IMG/VR virus record: IMGVR_UViG_3300027708_000012
Coordinates: 62,001-126,000 of that record
DNA from: a virus
Strand: one strand, 5' to 3'
DNA length: 64,000 nucleotides
The translations under genes were made by a program, and so were the position numbers. Below are positions 17,201 to 24,863 of this stretch, piece after piece; the first letter of the stretch is position 1, and every line of letters starts with the position of its first letter. The notes beneath the pieces are model-generated. The model was not told the DNA's origin. It saw only the letters and a program-made list of their open reading frames with translations, and searched no databases.

Positions 17201-19905
17201 TATCCGCCTACAATAAGGATACTATTAAAATTAGCAGCATTACTAACAGTATATATTCCAGCACCGCCTGGAGTACCCGAAACTTGCGCGGTAATTTGTG
17301 TTGGCAATGTACAAACAGGACTACTAATGTACATACCAATTGAAATTGGATTGCTGCCACTAACCATAGAAGTCACAGTTAGTATTGTACCAGATCCGCC
17401 ACTTCCGTTATTAATAGATCCATTAAAGCTAGAAGTTATCGGAGATGGCTGAACTATTGTAGTTCTTAATTCGTCTCCAACTAGTGCTGTGTTTTCTGGT
17501 ACACTAATTGGAAGTATTTCTTGATAAGTGCCTGTTTTAATAAAAATTGTAGCAGTCAGTCCTTGATTTGCTGGAGGAATGTTTGTGGTAGTTTGATTTG
17601 TTAACGCATATATTATAATATTTGTTAAATTTGTAACCAAAGAAGCTGCACTTGTTTCTGCAGTGTAGCTAAGATTAATAGTTTGATTAATTGCGGACCC
17701 TACAACCGATGGTGTACCGCCTATAAACGAATCAACTACTGTACTTAAAAAAGTTACACTACTGGTTGTTACAGTAGAAACAGTATATGTTCCATTATAA
17801 GTAGATGGGATAACACCGCTTACTGTTATAGTTTCGCCTATTGAAAACGGTTCAGTAATTTGCGTAGCAAACGATATTACTACTTGCACTCCAGATGATG
17901 TTATATTTGTAATTGCCAATGACGTTGAAGAAACATTATTAGCTGATTGATAGCTTGTTGCTGGAGCAGTATTATTAACAGCATTTAATAACAATGTCTG
18001 GAGATAATTTAGTGCCGCTATAAAATAAGGCATTTCACTTGCCACAGTTGTATTAATAAATGTATTAGTTCCAGGAATAAAATATGCAGATGCTGCCGCT
18101 ACTGTCTGACTATTTCCGCCTCGACCCATGTCGTAAACAAGTGCGTCTACAATATATTCGGCATCGCGTTGCGTTTTTTGAGGATCGTATGACGAACTAG
18201 TTGTAAACGGACTTAAATTATTTTTATTTTGATAAATCATCCAGTTATACATTTCTGCCACAGCCCATGCTTTATTGGCTTTCAGCAAATAATTGGCATT
18301 TGTATACAATGTACCGGCGGCAACTTGGGCGCAAGCATATGCAATAGTTTTCCAAGGAGAATTTATAGTAGTACCGTTAGTAAGACTGTCAGTTCCTGTG
18401 GTGTTTGATACGTAGTATACACCTGGTACAGCACCAAAGTTAGACCATGAAGGATCTGTTCCTGTTGATTTTAAAACATTACCGTATGTGCCAATCAATA
18501 AAGCCGAAGCTGGGTTAGATGATGCATATACTGGTAAATCTCCAACAGTTAGTAATCCATCAAACTCGTCACCTTGTACTAGTGTTTTCCACCATGTACT
18601 AGCTGAACCGGTATTACTCGGAGTGCTAGCAACTGATGACACGTGTCTGAGTATGCATTCAAAACTTGTTCCTTTATAAGAAACAACATCTCCAACGACA
18701 TATGTTGTAGTCGATGCCCAGATATTTTTCCAATATCTTCCTGGTACTACTACGGTCCAATATGTTCCGTTATCAGTTTCTATGCCAGCTGTTGTATCTT
18801 GTATTGCAACATATAGATATCCGTCTCTTCTAACTAGACTACCAATTTTATACGGTGTTGTATTATTCCATTCACCTTGTACGCTGTACTGTTGTGTTAG
18901 TAATAACCAATTGGCACTACTAGTGCTTGGTACGTTTCCTGTATTATTTGATATTTTGCTTGTATAAGTATAACCACCATAACGTACTACATCGCCTAAT
19001 TGATAGGTAGTTCCTATGACCCATGCATTTACAAATTCTTGGCCTGGAGTATATAGTGTCCAGTTTGAAGGATTAAATGTAGATGTTGATACATGATATG
19101 TACTGCAAATCCAAGCATTGGCACCATATGTAATTACGTCATTTGCTTTATAACGATAACTTGATCCGTTGTAAGTTGACAAATATTGAATACCGTTGTG
19201 TACTACTGTCCACTTGCTTAAATCATTTTCAAGACCTAAATATGTAGGTGTTGTGTAGGTAGCACTGGTGTGCCCGGTAGTACAACGATATAGTATACCG
19301 CCGTAACGTACTAAATCGTTAGCCTTATATGCTGTTGTTGGAGTCCAGTCTGTTTTCCAATCATCTGAAACACTAAATGTTGCCCATGATGATAAATTTA
19401 ATTCTAAGCCGCCTGATGGAGGTAATGCTGTTGCAGCACTGATATGTGCCGTTGTACAAATGTACAAGGTACCTCCATAGCGTACTACATCTTTGACTTT
19501 GTATTGTGTACCAACAGTCCAAACAGATTTCCAAGATTCTGTAATTGCATACGCTGTCCATGAACTTTGATTAGCTTCAAGACCGCCTGCAGATGCTAGC
19601 GAAGCTGAGCTTGCACTAGTATGATTTGTTGAACATATATAAACTATTCCACCGTAATTTACTATATCACCTGTTGAGTATATGGTGTTAGTGGTCCATG
19701 TATTTTTCCATGTATATCCATCAAACCATAGACTCCAATATGCACTGGCAAGGTCTGTATTAAAATTAGAAGTTGCAGTATTACCAATTAGACAAACATA
19801 ACTTTTTCCGCCGTACTGTACAATATCATCTTTAGTATAAGATGTAGATGCAACCCATGGGCCTTTCCATGTAAATCTAATTCTGCTTATTTGAAATTCA
19901 GTCAT
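14224..19905 (-). CDS. Giant tail fibre protein, paralogue of the 6358-14175 product
   Basis: 1,893 aa with the same order of parts as its neighbour: MTEFQISRIRFTWKG start, eight W..Y..(D)..V.YGG..Y.C modules over about residues 1-420, a linker with SPWKTIAYACAQVAAG, a beta-helix-like core (SLDPGTGPADSSVW, GGNKSIVANDFTQ, GIGCWCTGSGALTELVSV), about six W.SV.YGNG.FVA...YS.DG..W repeats, and the VRLTGHDFLLIGTGNFSS C-terminal block. It lacks most of the long S/T/G linker insertions that lengthen the other copy. ATG preceded by AAGAG. It is the last gene of a unit that probably starts at the late promoter 21837-21844. The modules suggest glycan contact; the receptor is unknown. Confidence 0.85.
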   Translation of the reverse strand: MTEFQISRIRFTWKGPWVASTSYTKDDIVQYGGKSYVCLIGNTATSNFNTDLASAYWSLWFDGYTWKNTWTTNTIYSTGDIVNYGGIVYICSTNHTSASSASLASAGGLEANQSSWTAYAITESWKSVWTVGTQYKVKDVVRYGGTLYICTTAHISAATALPPSGGLELNLSSWATFSVSDDWKTDWTPTTAYKANDLVRYGGILYRCTTGHTSATYTTPTYLGLENDLSKWTVVHNGIQYLSTYNGSSYRYKANDVITYGANAWICSTYHVSTSTFNPSNWTLYTPGQEFVNAWVIGTTYQLGDVVRYGGYTYTSKISNNTGNVPSTSSANWLLLTQQYSVQGEWNNTTPYKIGSLVRRDGYLYVAIQDTTAGIETDNGTYWTVVVPGRYWKNIWASTTTYVVGDVVSYKGTSFECILRHVSSVASTPSNTGSASTWWKTLVQGDEFDGLLTVGDLPVYASSNPASALLIGTYGNVLKSTGTDPSWSNFGAVPGVYYVSNTTGTDSLTNGTTINSPWKTIAYACAQVAAGTLYTNANYLLKANKAWAVAEMYNWMIYQNKNNLSPFTTSSSYDPQKTQRDAEYIVDALVYDMGRGGNSQTVAAASAYFIPGTNTFINTTVASEMPYFIAALNYLQTLLLNAVNNTAPATSYQSANNVSSTSLAITNITSSGVQVVISFATQITEPFSIGETITVSGVIPSTYNGTYTVSTVTTSSVTFLSTVVDSFIGGTPSVVGSAINQTINLSYTAETSAASLVTNLTNIIIYALTNQTTTNIPPANQGLTATIFIKTGTYQEILPISVPENTALVGDELRTTIVQPSPITSSFNGSINNGSGGSGTILTVTSMVSGSNPISIGMYISSPVCTLPTQITAQVSGTPGGAGIYTVSNAANFNSILIVGGYSTANMFYVRNGSGIRNMTLSGIVGVLQSPNIYRTSRPNAGAYVSLDPGTGPADSSVWIFRKSPYVQNVTTFGTACVGMKIDGTLHNGGNKSIVANDFTQVLSDGIGCWCTGSGALTELVSVFTYYNAVGYLADAGGRIRATNGNCSYGTYGAIAEGYDNTEIPLTPVVNNRATQAQVAEVFAGQAQNKILALEFSNFGQNYTTASYSFTGAGTGVSVIADEFRDNAIFETRITGTSIAAGGNGYLTAGNNAQGGTSSTIIFASNDQNLPANYLGLRVFITSGTGVGQYGYIQSYNTSTKTATIYADSTSLAGWDNILPGTPIASTLDSTTVYSVEARVVFSDPAYTSTSGVLPIASSWSSIVYSNGYYVSVDQSGNSLYSTNGTSWTSTFINAAVYTSLAAGKISGTTYYVTVAAGATTVAYSTTPGVWIQSTLPISDLWSSVAYGNNKFIAIGATYTAYTTTGTVWIQNGSLPSTTTWCGVVYGSGPATWVAVAGQSVSTTTAAYSTNDGGTWTLTTMPVSAVWTSVSYGNGRFVAIASGGTVSAYSFDGITWIASNGLPSTQNWSKVSYAQGLFFAVALSSTIGATSQDGLNWITRLLPQVSNWVGIAFGNPTIGGLVTPRWVAITGGAGQSTSLTSIITAGATARGRTVVASGKISSIRMWEPGSSYSSTPTATITDPNIALSSGTAATTLCRTATGVLGNPSFTNRGNGYQTSTTKCTLTGDGFADSYQISSYLTLNNLASLPAVGSNLVITGVSTVYKIVLNYTSLVGGVATLQVTPDIDRSISPIHGQGVTIRQKYSQVRLTGHDFLLIGTGNFSSTNYPNVDVRTANETFQTVENNTGRVFYTSTNQDGNFNVGGLFAVQQASGIVTLAASVVNIGGITSLTLLGSPTITVNSFSTDAYFLQNSDVVVPTQKAIKAYLSRNIANGGSNAFTALLTAGVTAIGNQRIYNTAGGSVKMAKKVLITKGINGNMPAMTMFLKSGFDFT
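16982..17079. repeat. 98-bp tract identical to 10460-10557
   Basis: Second copy of the perfectly identical segment in the beta-helix core of the two paralogous fibre genes. The two copies are about 6.5 kb apart in direct orientation and could serve as a site for homologous exchange. Confidence 0.9.
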
Positions 19906-19931
19906 TGTTTATCTCTTGTTAATTAGTAGTT

Positions 19932-20288
19932 TTATACACCTGTTGGGTATGAATATGCTTGATTAACTCTAGCTACAAATTGCCCAGTAGTTTGATCTAA
20001 ATAATAGTTAATATTGGCGTCAGCCCATCGATATTGTTCGTAATTTAAATTACCAAATACTAAATTATGATTAACATCTCTGCCTTCAAAAAAATCTACG
20101 CCTTCAGCAAATTGTATAAAATTATTTGCAGAATCACCTGCATTGTTAATTGTTACAGAATCGCTTCCTTGGATCATGTCAACTTTTTGAATGTATAAAT
20201 CGCCTGCATCAGTTCTACGCAAACCGTAAAAGTATCGAGGTGTTCCACCTAATAGTCCACTTGAATTATCTTGTCCAATATAGCTCAT
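19932..20288 (-). CDS. Conserved-looking small virion protein
   Basis: 118 aa, not recognised. It begins MSYIGQDNSSGLLGGTPRYF and contains YGLRRTDAGDLYIQKVDM and ADANINYYLDQTTGQFVARVN, a beta-rich pattern without membrane segments or signal peptide. AGGA precedes the ATG. It lies between a small beta-rich protein and the 1,893-aa fibre with gaps of 11 and 26 bp and is clearly part of the same late unit. A fibre-attachment or tail-decoration role is inferred only from position. Confidence 0.6.
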   Translation of the reverse strand: MSYIGQDNSSGLLGGTPRYFYGLRRTDAGDLYIQKVDMIQGSDSVTINNAGDSANNFIQFAEGVDFFEGRDVNHNLVFGNLNYEQYRWADANINYYLDQTTGQFVARVNQAYSYPTGV

Positions 20289-20299
20289 AATTTTATTCC

Positions 20300-20647
20300 T
20301 TAACTAATCTCTACCCAGCTCATTACTACATCTAAACTATTATCTGTATTAGCTGTCATAACAACAGCCGTACTAGCTGCTAATATTAATTTTTCGCCGC
20401 CGTTAATAACTCGTAAACTTTGATAAGGAGGTACTATAATATTGCGCAAGTAATATGCTGTAGTTGCAACACCAAATCCGCCACCATTTGGGTCAGTAAG
20501 TTTTATGCTAATTGTTACAGGATCAGCTGTTATGTTTGTAACGCTCATACCAATAATAGTAGTCGTGGCTGATGCATTTGATGTTAACACCGTGGTAGGT
20601 GTTGTACCTAAATTTGCCGCTAATACATTTTTAAAAACTGATGTCAT
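20300..20647 (-). CDS. Small beta-rich virion protein (family member 2)
   Basis: 115 aa. The strand pattern is that of a small beta-sandwich: TPTTVLTSNASATTTIIGMSVTNI, DPVTISIKLTD, then PYQSLRVINGGEKLILAAS and a C-terminal SLDVVMSWVEIS. The C-terminal LxVxxSWxxx strand and the preceding GGEKLxL turn are shared with the product at 23505-23849 (GGETVSFDQEKLVF and LTVLVSWIPV), so these two are likely paralogues. GGAT serves as ribosome-binding site. It is encoded 6 bp after a fibre protein and 11 bp before the 118-aa protein. A minor tail or fibre component is likely; function unproven. Confidence 0.6.
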   Translation of the reverse strand: MTSVFKNVLAANLGTTPTTVLTSNASATTTIIGMSVTNITADPVTISIKLTDPNGGGFGVATTAYYLRNIIVPPYQSLRVINGGEKLILAASTAVVMTANTDNSLDVVMSWVEIS

Positions 20648-20653
20648 TATTCT

Positions 20654-21709
20654 TTATCCAAATGTTAAAACTGTTGCAATTCCAATATCAGATGCTGCAC
20701 TACTAGTTATGCCTCCGTTATTTCCCGCAACACTAGCCCATGCAGCACCGTTATAAACTTCTACTCCTTGACTCACGGTATTAAATCGAATCATACCAAT
20801 CTCATCTAAGATAAGCGGAGGTCTATCAGCATTATCTCCGACCGGTATAACTAAACCATACGATCCACCAAATTTATAATACCCGTTGCCAGTTGAAACA
20901 AAATTAGTAACAGCACCTATTACAGTGTTTGTAATATTATTATTACTAAAAGCTAAATTACTTAAAACTACGTTTCCGGCACCGTTAGGCGTTAAATTAA
21001 TATCGGTGTCAGTTGTATATGTACTTATCGTATTTCCGGTGATTTCTAAATCCGAAGTTTTTAAATCGGATGTGGCAACAGAAGTACTGATAACATTGTC
21101 AGAATTGGCGGTTCCAACATATATATTTTTCCATTTTAAACTAAGAGATCCTAGACTATGGGTATTATTTGTGTTAGGTAAAATATCGCTGTTAATTTCA
21201 GCATCAAATGTTACAGTATCAGTAGATGCATTTCCTAGAGTAATATTACCATCTGCAGTTATATCACCAGTGGCATGCAAGTTTCCGTTGACAAGAGTAT
21301 TACTGTTTAATTTAATTTTGCCTGTGCCACTAGGGCTTACATTAATGTCAACATTAGTTCCAACACTACTAATAGTATTTGTAGCAATATTTAAACTGCC
21401 TACGCTGATTTTTCCTTGATAAACTACAGCATTTGTACCGCTAGGAGTAAGATTAATTGTATTATCTGAACTACTTAAAGTATTACCACTAAAGGTAAAA
21501 GTAGCTAGTTTGGCACTTGTAGTTGCTATTAAATTGGTAGTACGGATCGTGCCATTGACATCTAAGTCGTATTGTGGCGAGGCTGTGTTAATACCGACAC
21601 GGCTATGATTAACATCTAAGTAAAGAAGGCTCGTCTCAAAAGCTAAATCTACTCCGTCGCGAAGCAAATTATCTTTTAAGAGCGGACCCGAAATTCGACC
21701 AACAGCCAT
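20654..21709 (-). CDS. Tail fibre-like virion protein (paralogue of 21854-22930)
   Basis: 351 aa. It begins MAVGRISGPLLKDNLLRDGVDLAFET, followed by LLYLDVNHSRVGINTASPQYDLDVNG, a motif common in phage fibre proteins. The middle is a series of short beta repeats (NTISS..TDINLTPNGAGNVVLSN), each rich in N, T and G, with GNLHATGDITADGNITLG. The C-terminus has GMIRFNTVSQGVEVYNGAAWASV, the typical fibre ending 'MRYNT...EVYNGAAW'. Start chosen because GGGAG lies 7 nt upstream. It is the first gene after late promoter TATAAATA (21837-21844) and a 127-nt leader. Closely similar in plan to the adjacent 358-aa protein. Confidence 0.78.
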   Translation of the reverse strand: MAVGRISGPLLKDNLLRDGVDLAFETSLLYLDVNHSRVGINTASPQYDLDVNGTIRTTNLIATTSAKLATFTFSGNTLSSSDNTINLTPSGTNAVVYQGKISVGSLNIATNTISSVGTNVDINVSPSGTGKIKLNSNTLVNGNLHATGDITADGNITLGNASTDTVTFDAEINSDILPNTNNTHSLGSLSLKWKNIYVGTANSDNVISTSVATSDLKTSDLEITGNTISTYTTDTDINLTPNGAGNVVLSNLAFSNNNITNTVIGAVTNFVSTGNGYYKFGGSYGLVIPVGDNADRPPLILDEIGMIRFNTVSQGVEVYNGAAWASVAGNNGGITSSAASDIGIATVLTFG

Positions 21710-21836
21710 TTACGCTCCCGTATACCCCGTGTTTCACGGTTAACCTAGTTTGAGATCACTCTCGCATCCTTTCGGCTCTTTGTCGGTTTACCACAGTTGA
21801 ATATCGTAAAACCTTGGTCAGATTTTACAGTAATAG
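21710..21836 (-). promoter_or_regulatory. Structured 5' leader of the 351-aa fibre gene
   Basis: 127 nt between a late promoter and the gene start, much longer than the roughly 20-30 nt leaders elsewhere. Read on the minus strand it can form GGTTTTAC/GTAAACC (one bulge), GAGA-GTGA-TCTC with a GNRA tetraloop, and CCGTG-AAA-CACGG (21727-21739) just before the Shine-Dalgarno. No known riboswitch class was recognised. Confidence 0.45.
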
Positions 21837-21844
21837 TATTTATA
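21837..21844 (-). promoter_or_regulatory. T4-type late promoter (TATAAATA)
   Basis: Perfect TATAAATA on the minus strand, 9 bp before the stop of the upstream gene's coding region and 128 nt from the next ATG. Likely drives 20654-21709, 20300-20647, 19932-20288 and 14224-19905. Confidence 0.8.
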
Positions 21845-21853
21845 GGATTTTGG

Positions 21854-22930
21854 TTATAACCCTAGCATAAGGGTATAAATTAGTACTTCCTCTGAGTAAG
21901 TTGTTTGGTTAGCAATACCTCCTGGAGGGCCTTGCCAACTGATCCAGCCGTTATCTGTTGTGTATACCTGTCCAGTATTAAGTGTTGGATTAAAACGTAT
22001 GGTTCCAACTTCAGGAGTATAATTTGTAGCATCGCCCAGTGGAATTACTACCGCACCAACATCGCCTGTTGTAAATTTATAAAGACCCTTTATAGGCAAA
22101 TCAGCAGACTGTGCAAATGTAAGTACAGTTCCGGATGTATTACTGATTGTATTATCCTTAAATGTTAAAAAATTATTTAAATTTACTACACCAGCTCCAT
22201 TGGGGCTAAACACAACTGAACTATCAGGAGTTATATTGTAAATTTGATTATTTGTTAAGTGTACCGATCCAATTGTAATATCATTAGATGATAATCTGTT
22301 GTTGATATTAGTTAATGTTGCATATAAATTAGTTGAGTATTCTGCCAACCATTGATTATTTGTATATCCAAGATTGTCTTTTAACGTTTCACTTGGTAAG
22401 ATATCACTTGCAACTTCAGCGTCAAATGTTACTGTATCAGTTGGTTCATTACCAAACGTGATATTTCCATCAAAGGTAATACTACCGGTAGCATGTAAAT
22501 CTCCAGTGATATAAACATCGTTGTTTAAGTTTATACTACCGGTTGCTGTAAAATTAATATCGTCGCTTGTAAGCGTACTTTGTATACAGGTTGTATTAAA
22601 ATTTAAATTAGCAGTACTTAATGTCGGAACAACAATTGTAGGGTCGCTAGACTGGTCAGGAGATATAGTAATTGATCCAGTTGTAGCACTTATAGTGTTA
22701 GTATTGACAACAAAATTGGCAAAATCAGCTTCGGTATCAATTCGTACTATTGGAGCATTCGTGGTACTGTTTACAAAAAGATCAGTTGTAGGAGAGTTAA
22801 AATTAATACCAATGCGATTATTGGTAACATCAAAATATAAAAGATTTGTTTCAAATGCGAGATCAATTCCGTTACGCTTTAGATTATCTGCTAATAACGG
22901 ACCGCTTATTCTACCTAGTTCTCGCCCCAT
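21854..22930 (-). CDS. Tail fibre-like virion protein (paralogue of 20654-21709)
   Basis: 358 aa. The start MGRELGRISGPLLADNLKRNGIDLAFET is nearly the same as its downstream neighbour's, followed by LLYFDVTNNRIGINFNSPTTDLFVN. The middle repeats the NTIS..(T/S)ITISP and HATGSITFDGNITFGN pattern, and the C-terminus has GTIRFNPTLNTGQVYTTDNGWISW. Such proteins form beta-structured fibres on the virion surface. AAGGAG lies 7 nt before the ATG. It sits 15 bp after the 185-aa protein in the unit from promoter 26287-26294. Tandem duplication with later divergence explains the pair; which one contacts receptor is unknown. Confidence 0.78.
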   Translation of the reverse strand: MGRELGRISGPLLADNLKRNGIDLAFETNLLYFDVTNNRIGINFNSPTTDLFVNSTTNAPIVRIDTEADFANFVVNTNTISATTGSITISPDQSSDPTIVVPTLSTANLNFNTTCIQSTLTSDDINFTATGSINLNNDVYITGDLHATGSITFDGNITFGNEPTDTVTFDAEVASDILPSETLKDNLGYTNNQWLAEYSTNLYATLTNINNRLSSNDITIGSVHLTNNQIYNITPDSSVVFSPNGAGVVNLNNFLTFKDNTISNTSGTVLTFAQSADLPIKGLYKFTTGDVGAVVIPLGDATNYTPEVGTIRFNPTLNTGQVYTTDNGWISWQGPPGGIANQTTYSEEVLIYTLMLGL

Positions 22931-22945
22931 GGTAGACTCCTTGTA

Positions 22946-23503
22946 TTACTGGTCAAAACCATGTAATACAGTAACAACTTTTCCTAGTGGAACTGGACTA
23001 CTGAAGAATATATAATATCCTGTTGTATATGCTCCTGGATGATGTATAGTGGGCGCTGGGTTTTGTACTATTGTATAGTTTGTTACGCTTATTTGAATAA
23101 CATTTTCAACAATAACTAAAATATTTTTAGCCATTTGTACCATGTCCCAAGTCATGTCACTTTGTGTACTAGCATACGAAATAGGGGACGGAGTTAACGG
23201 GCCAAAATAGACTTCGTCGGCATCACCTGTACCAAGCGTTTGTTGCGTGATTAAACCAGGTTCTTTAAATCTTAGACTTCTCCAAGTTCCGCTTTGATAC
23301 ACTTGTACTTGATTATGGTCAACATTATAACGCATCATTCCATTTACTGGATTGCCTGGAATTTGTGCATCTGTTCCTTGCGGTAATACTAGACTACCAG
23401 AGTTTCTAGGATTAACATAGACGTTGGCATCGGCCGCATCTGAGTATACCGTTGTACTTTGCGGAATCCTACGATTTATATTTTGACGCTTGAGATATCG
23501 CAT
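22946..23503 (-). CDS. Virion structural protein with fibre-type core
   Basis: 185 aa. It begins MRYLKRQNINRRIPQS, then YVNPRNSGSLVLPQGT and PVNGMMRYNVDHNQVQVYQSGTWRSL, a motif found in many phage fibre and tail-surface proteins, and ends in a hydrophobic beta-rich half (MAKNILVIVENVIQISVTNYTIVQ). The upstream gene's TAA is one base from this ATG (TAACATG) and no strong Shine-Dalgarno is present, so translation is probably coupled. It lies in the late unit running leftwards from 26287. It is probably virion-surface or neck associated; the precise role is unknown. Confidence 0.7.
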   Translation of the reverse strand: MRYLKRQNINRRIPQSTTVYSDAADANVYVNPRNSGSLVLPQGTDAQIPGNPVNGMMRYNVDHNQVQVYQSGTWRSLRFKEPGLITQQTLGTGDADEVYFGPLTPSPISYASTQSDMTWDMVQMAKNILVIVENVIQISVTNYTIVQNPAPTIHHPGAYTTGYYIFFSSPVPLGKVVTVLHGFDQ

Positions 23504-23504
23504 G

Positions 23505-23849
23505 TTATACTGGAATCCAACTTACTAGTACAGTTAGCATATTTGACACGTTACTAGAAACTACCAGTGTGTCGTTATTGCCAAATACTAATTTTTCTTG
23601 ATCAAAACTTACAGTTTCACCACCTGGCACAGCCAGTGCGTTGACAATTTGATTGCTTGTACTCGGAGATCCAACTGCTCCTGCATCATTGGGCACAGCC
23701 CACATACTTATTACAGCGGTATCATCATTGCCAGTATTGCAAATCATAATACATGTAATGGCATTTCCAGTGATTGGAGCAACCGTTACTCCTGTAAATG
23801 CTGTATAAGATGTACTACTAGTTGTTATTCTTGTTGTTGAAATTGCCAT
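23505..23849 (-). CDS. Small beta-rich virion protein (family member 3)
   Basis: 114 aa. The strand pattern TSYTAFTGVTVAPITGNAITCIMICN, AVISMWAVPND, then PGGETVSFDQEKLVFGNNDTLVVSS and LTVLVSWIPV resembles the 115-aa protein at 20300-20647 and more loosely the 107-aa protein at 6021-6344. In each case a small member of this set precedes or follows larger fibre proteins. AAGGA precedes the ATG. Likely a small beta-sandwich subunit or connector of the tail or fibre; not recognised as a named family. Confidence 0.6.
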   Translation of the reverse strand: MAISTTRITTSSTSYTAFTGVTVAPITGNAITCIMICNTGNDDTAVISMWAVPNDAGAVGSPSTSNQIVNALAVPGGETVSFDQEKLVFGNNDTLVVSSNVSNMLTVLVSWIPV

Positions 23850-23858
23850 TATATTTCC

Positions 23859-24851
23859 TTATAGTAAAATACTTAGTGCTACTGCACGTCTTCTACTAAT
23901 TAATTCGTCCGGCGTCTGCGCGGCTTGATTATTTGTAAAGTACAAACCTGTGCCGCCAGCACCTACAGTACTACTAGAATATAATTTTGTATTGCCTGAC
24001 GAATAAGCAGGTGTGTTCCAAGTCTGATCATCCAATGCTAAGACAGTAGCAACTTCTACAGAGTATCCAGATGATGTTGTCAGTACAAGATTATGTGCTC
24101 CAGTATTTGTAATTGTATTTTGATAAGCGTTTATATTATCAATAGACAAGCCGCCTGCATCTAACCTAGCACGAGTTAATTGAGAGATTTGAAATACAAT
24201 ACTGGATCCAAACGCTTCAATACTACTTGTTGAACTACCAATTCCTCCAGAAATAGGAAAATAAATTCTATCTACAGTGGCCACTCCGCCGCTAGCTGCA
24301 ACATAGTTATACAAATATTTTCTGTTAATAAGATCGTTATCATTATTAACATTGTTTTCATAGCCGCCACTAGCATTTGCTACTCGTATCACATTAGTAG
24401 AATTTTGCATGTCAAATACAAAGTCAGTTGTACCTGAGTTAGCAATGCTAGCTACTTGTAGTCCGCTTAATTTTCCGTCAGCGGTTCGCATGACAAAAGT
24501 ACCGTTGACAGTTGTTGAAGTTATCGGATCATAGTGTGGTACTTGCTCGCTAAAAATAACCTGAGCTGCACTATAAGATCCTCGTAAAATTTCAACACCG
24601 GATATGTATGCATTAGCTGCACTAATACCGTTTCCAGTTTGTCCTACATTTAATTGTAAAATGTTATCTCTAATCTGTGTATTTTGAGTTTCAATATAGG
24701 AATTCGTGCCTTTAACATCAAGATTACCTAAAATAGTAACTGTACCATATTTAAGAGTAGTGGTGTTCCACTGCGTGTCTAAAATAATGTTGCCATTAGG
24801 TTGAACACGCAGTATATAATCACCATCACTAACATTTACGACTTTTGTCAT
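23859..24851 (-). CDS. Virion structural protein, beta-rich
   Basis: 330 aa. It begins MTKVVNVSDGDYILRVQPNGNIILDT, followed by VTILGNLDVKGTNSYIETQNTQIRDNILQLN, a beta-repeat motif typical of phage fibre or whisker proteins. The middle is N/S/T-rich (VIRVANASGGYENNVNND) and the C-terminus is DELISRRRAVALSILL. There are no transmembrane segments or enzyme motifs. AGAG precedes the ATG by about 8 nt. It lies 12 bp downstream of the 444-aa protein in the same late unit. A structural role is inferred from its composition and neighbours. Confidence 0.68.
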   Translation of the reverse strand: MTKVVNVSDGDYILRVQPNGNIILDTQWNTTTLKYGTVTILGNLDVKGTNSYIETQNTQIRDNILQLNVGQTGNGISAANAYISGVEILRGSYSAAQVIFSEQVPHYDPITSTTVNGTFVMRTADGKLSGLQVASIANSGTTDFVFDMQNSTNVIRVANASGGYENNVNNDNDLINRKYLYNYVAASGGVATVDRIYFPISGGIGSSTSSIEAFGSSIVFQISQLTRARLDAGGLSIDNINAYQNTITNTGAHNLVLTTSSGYSVEVATVLALDDQTWNTPAYSSGNTKLYSSSTVGAGGTGLYFTNNQAAQTPDELISRRRAVALSILL

Positions 24852-24863
24852 TAATTTTCTCTA

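Noticed and set aside
21710-21836. Resemblance of the leader to the glutamine (glnA) riboswitch
   Set aside because: Only a CCGAAAGG-like stretch is similar; the other conserved elements of that RNA are missing.
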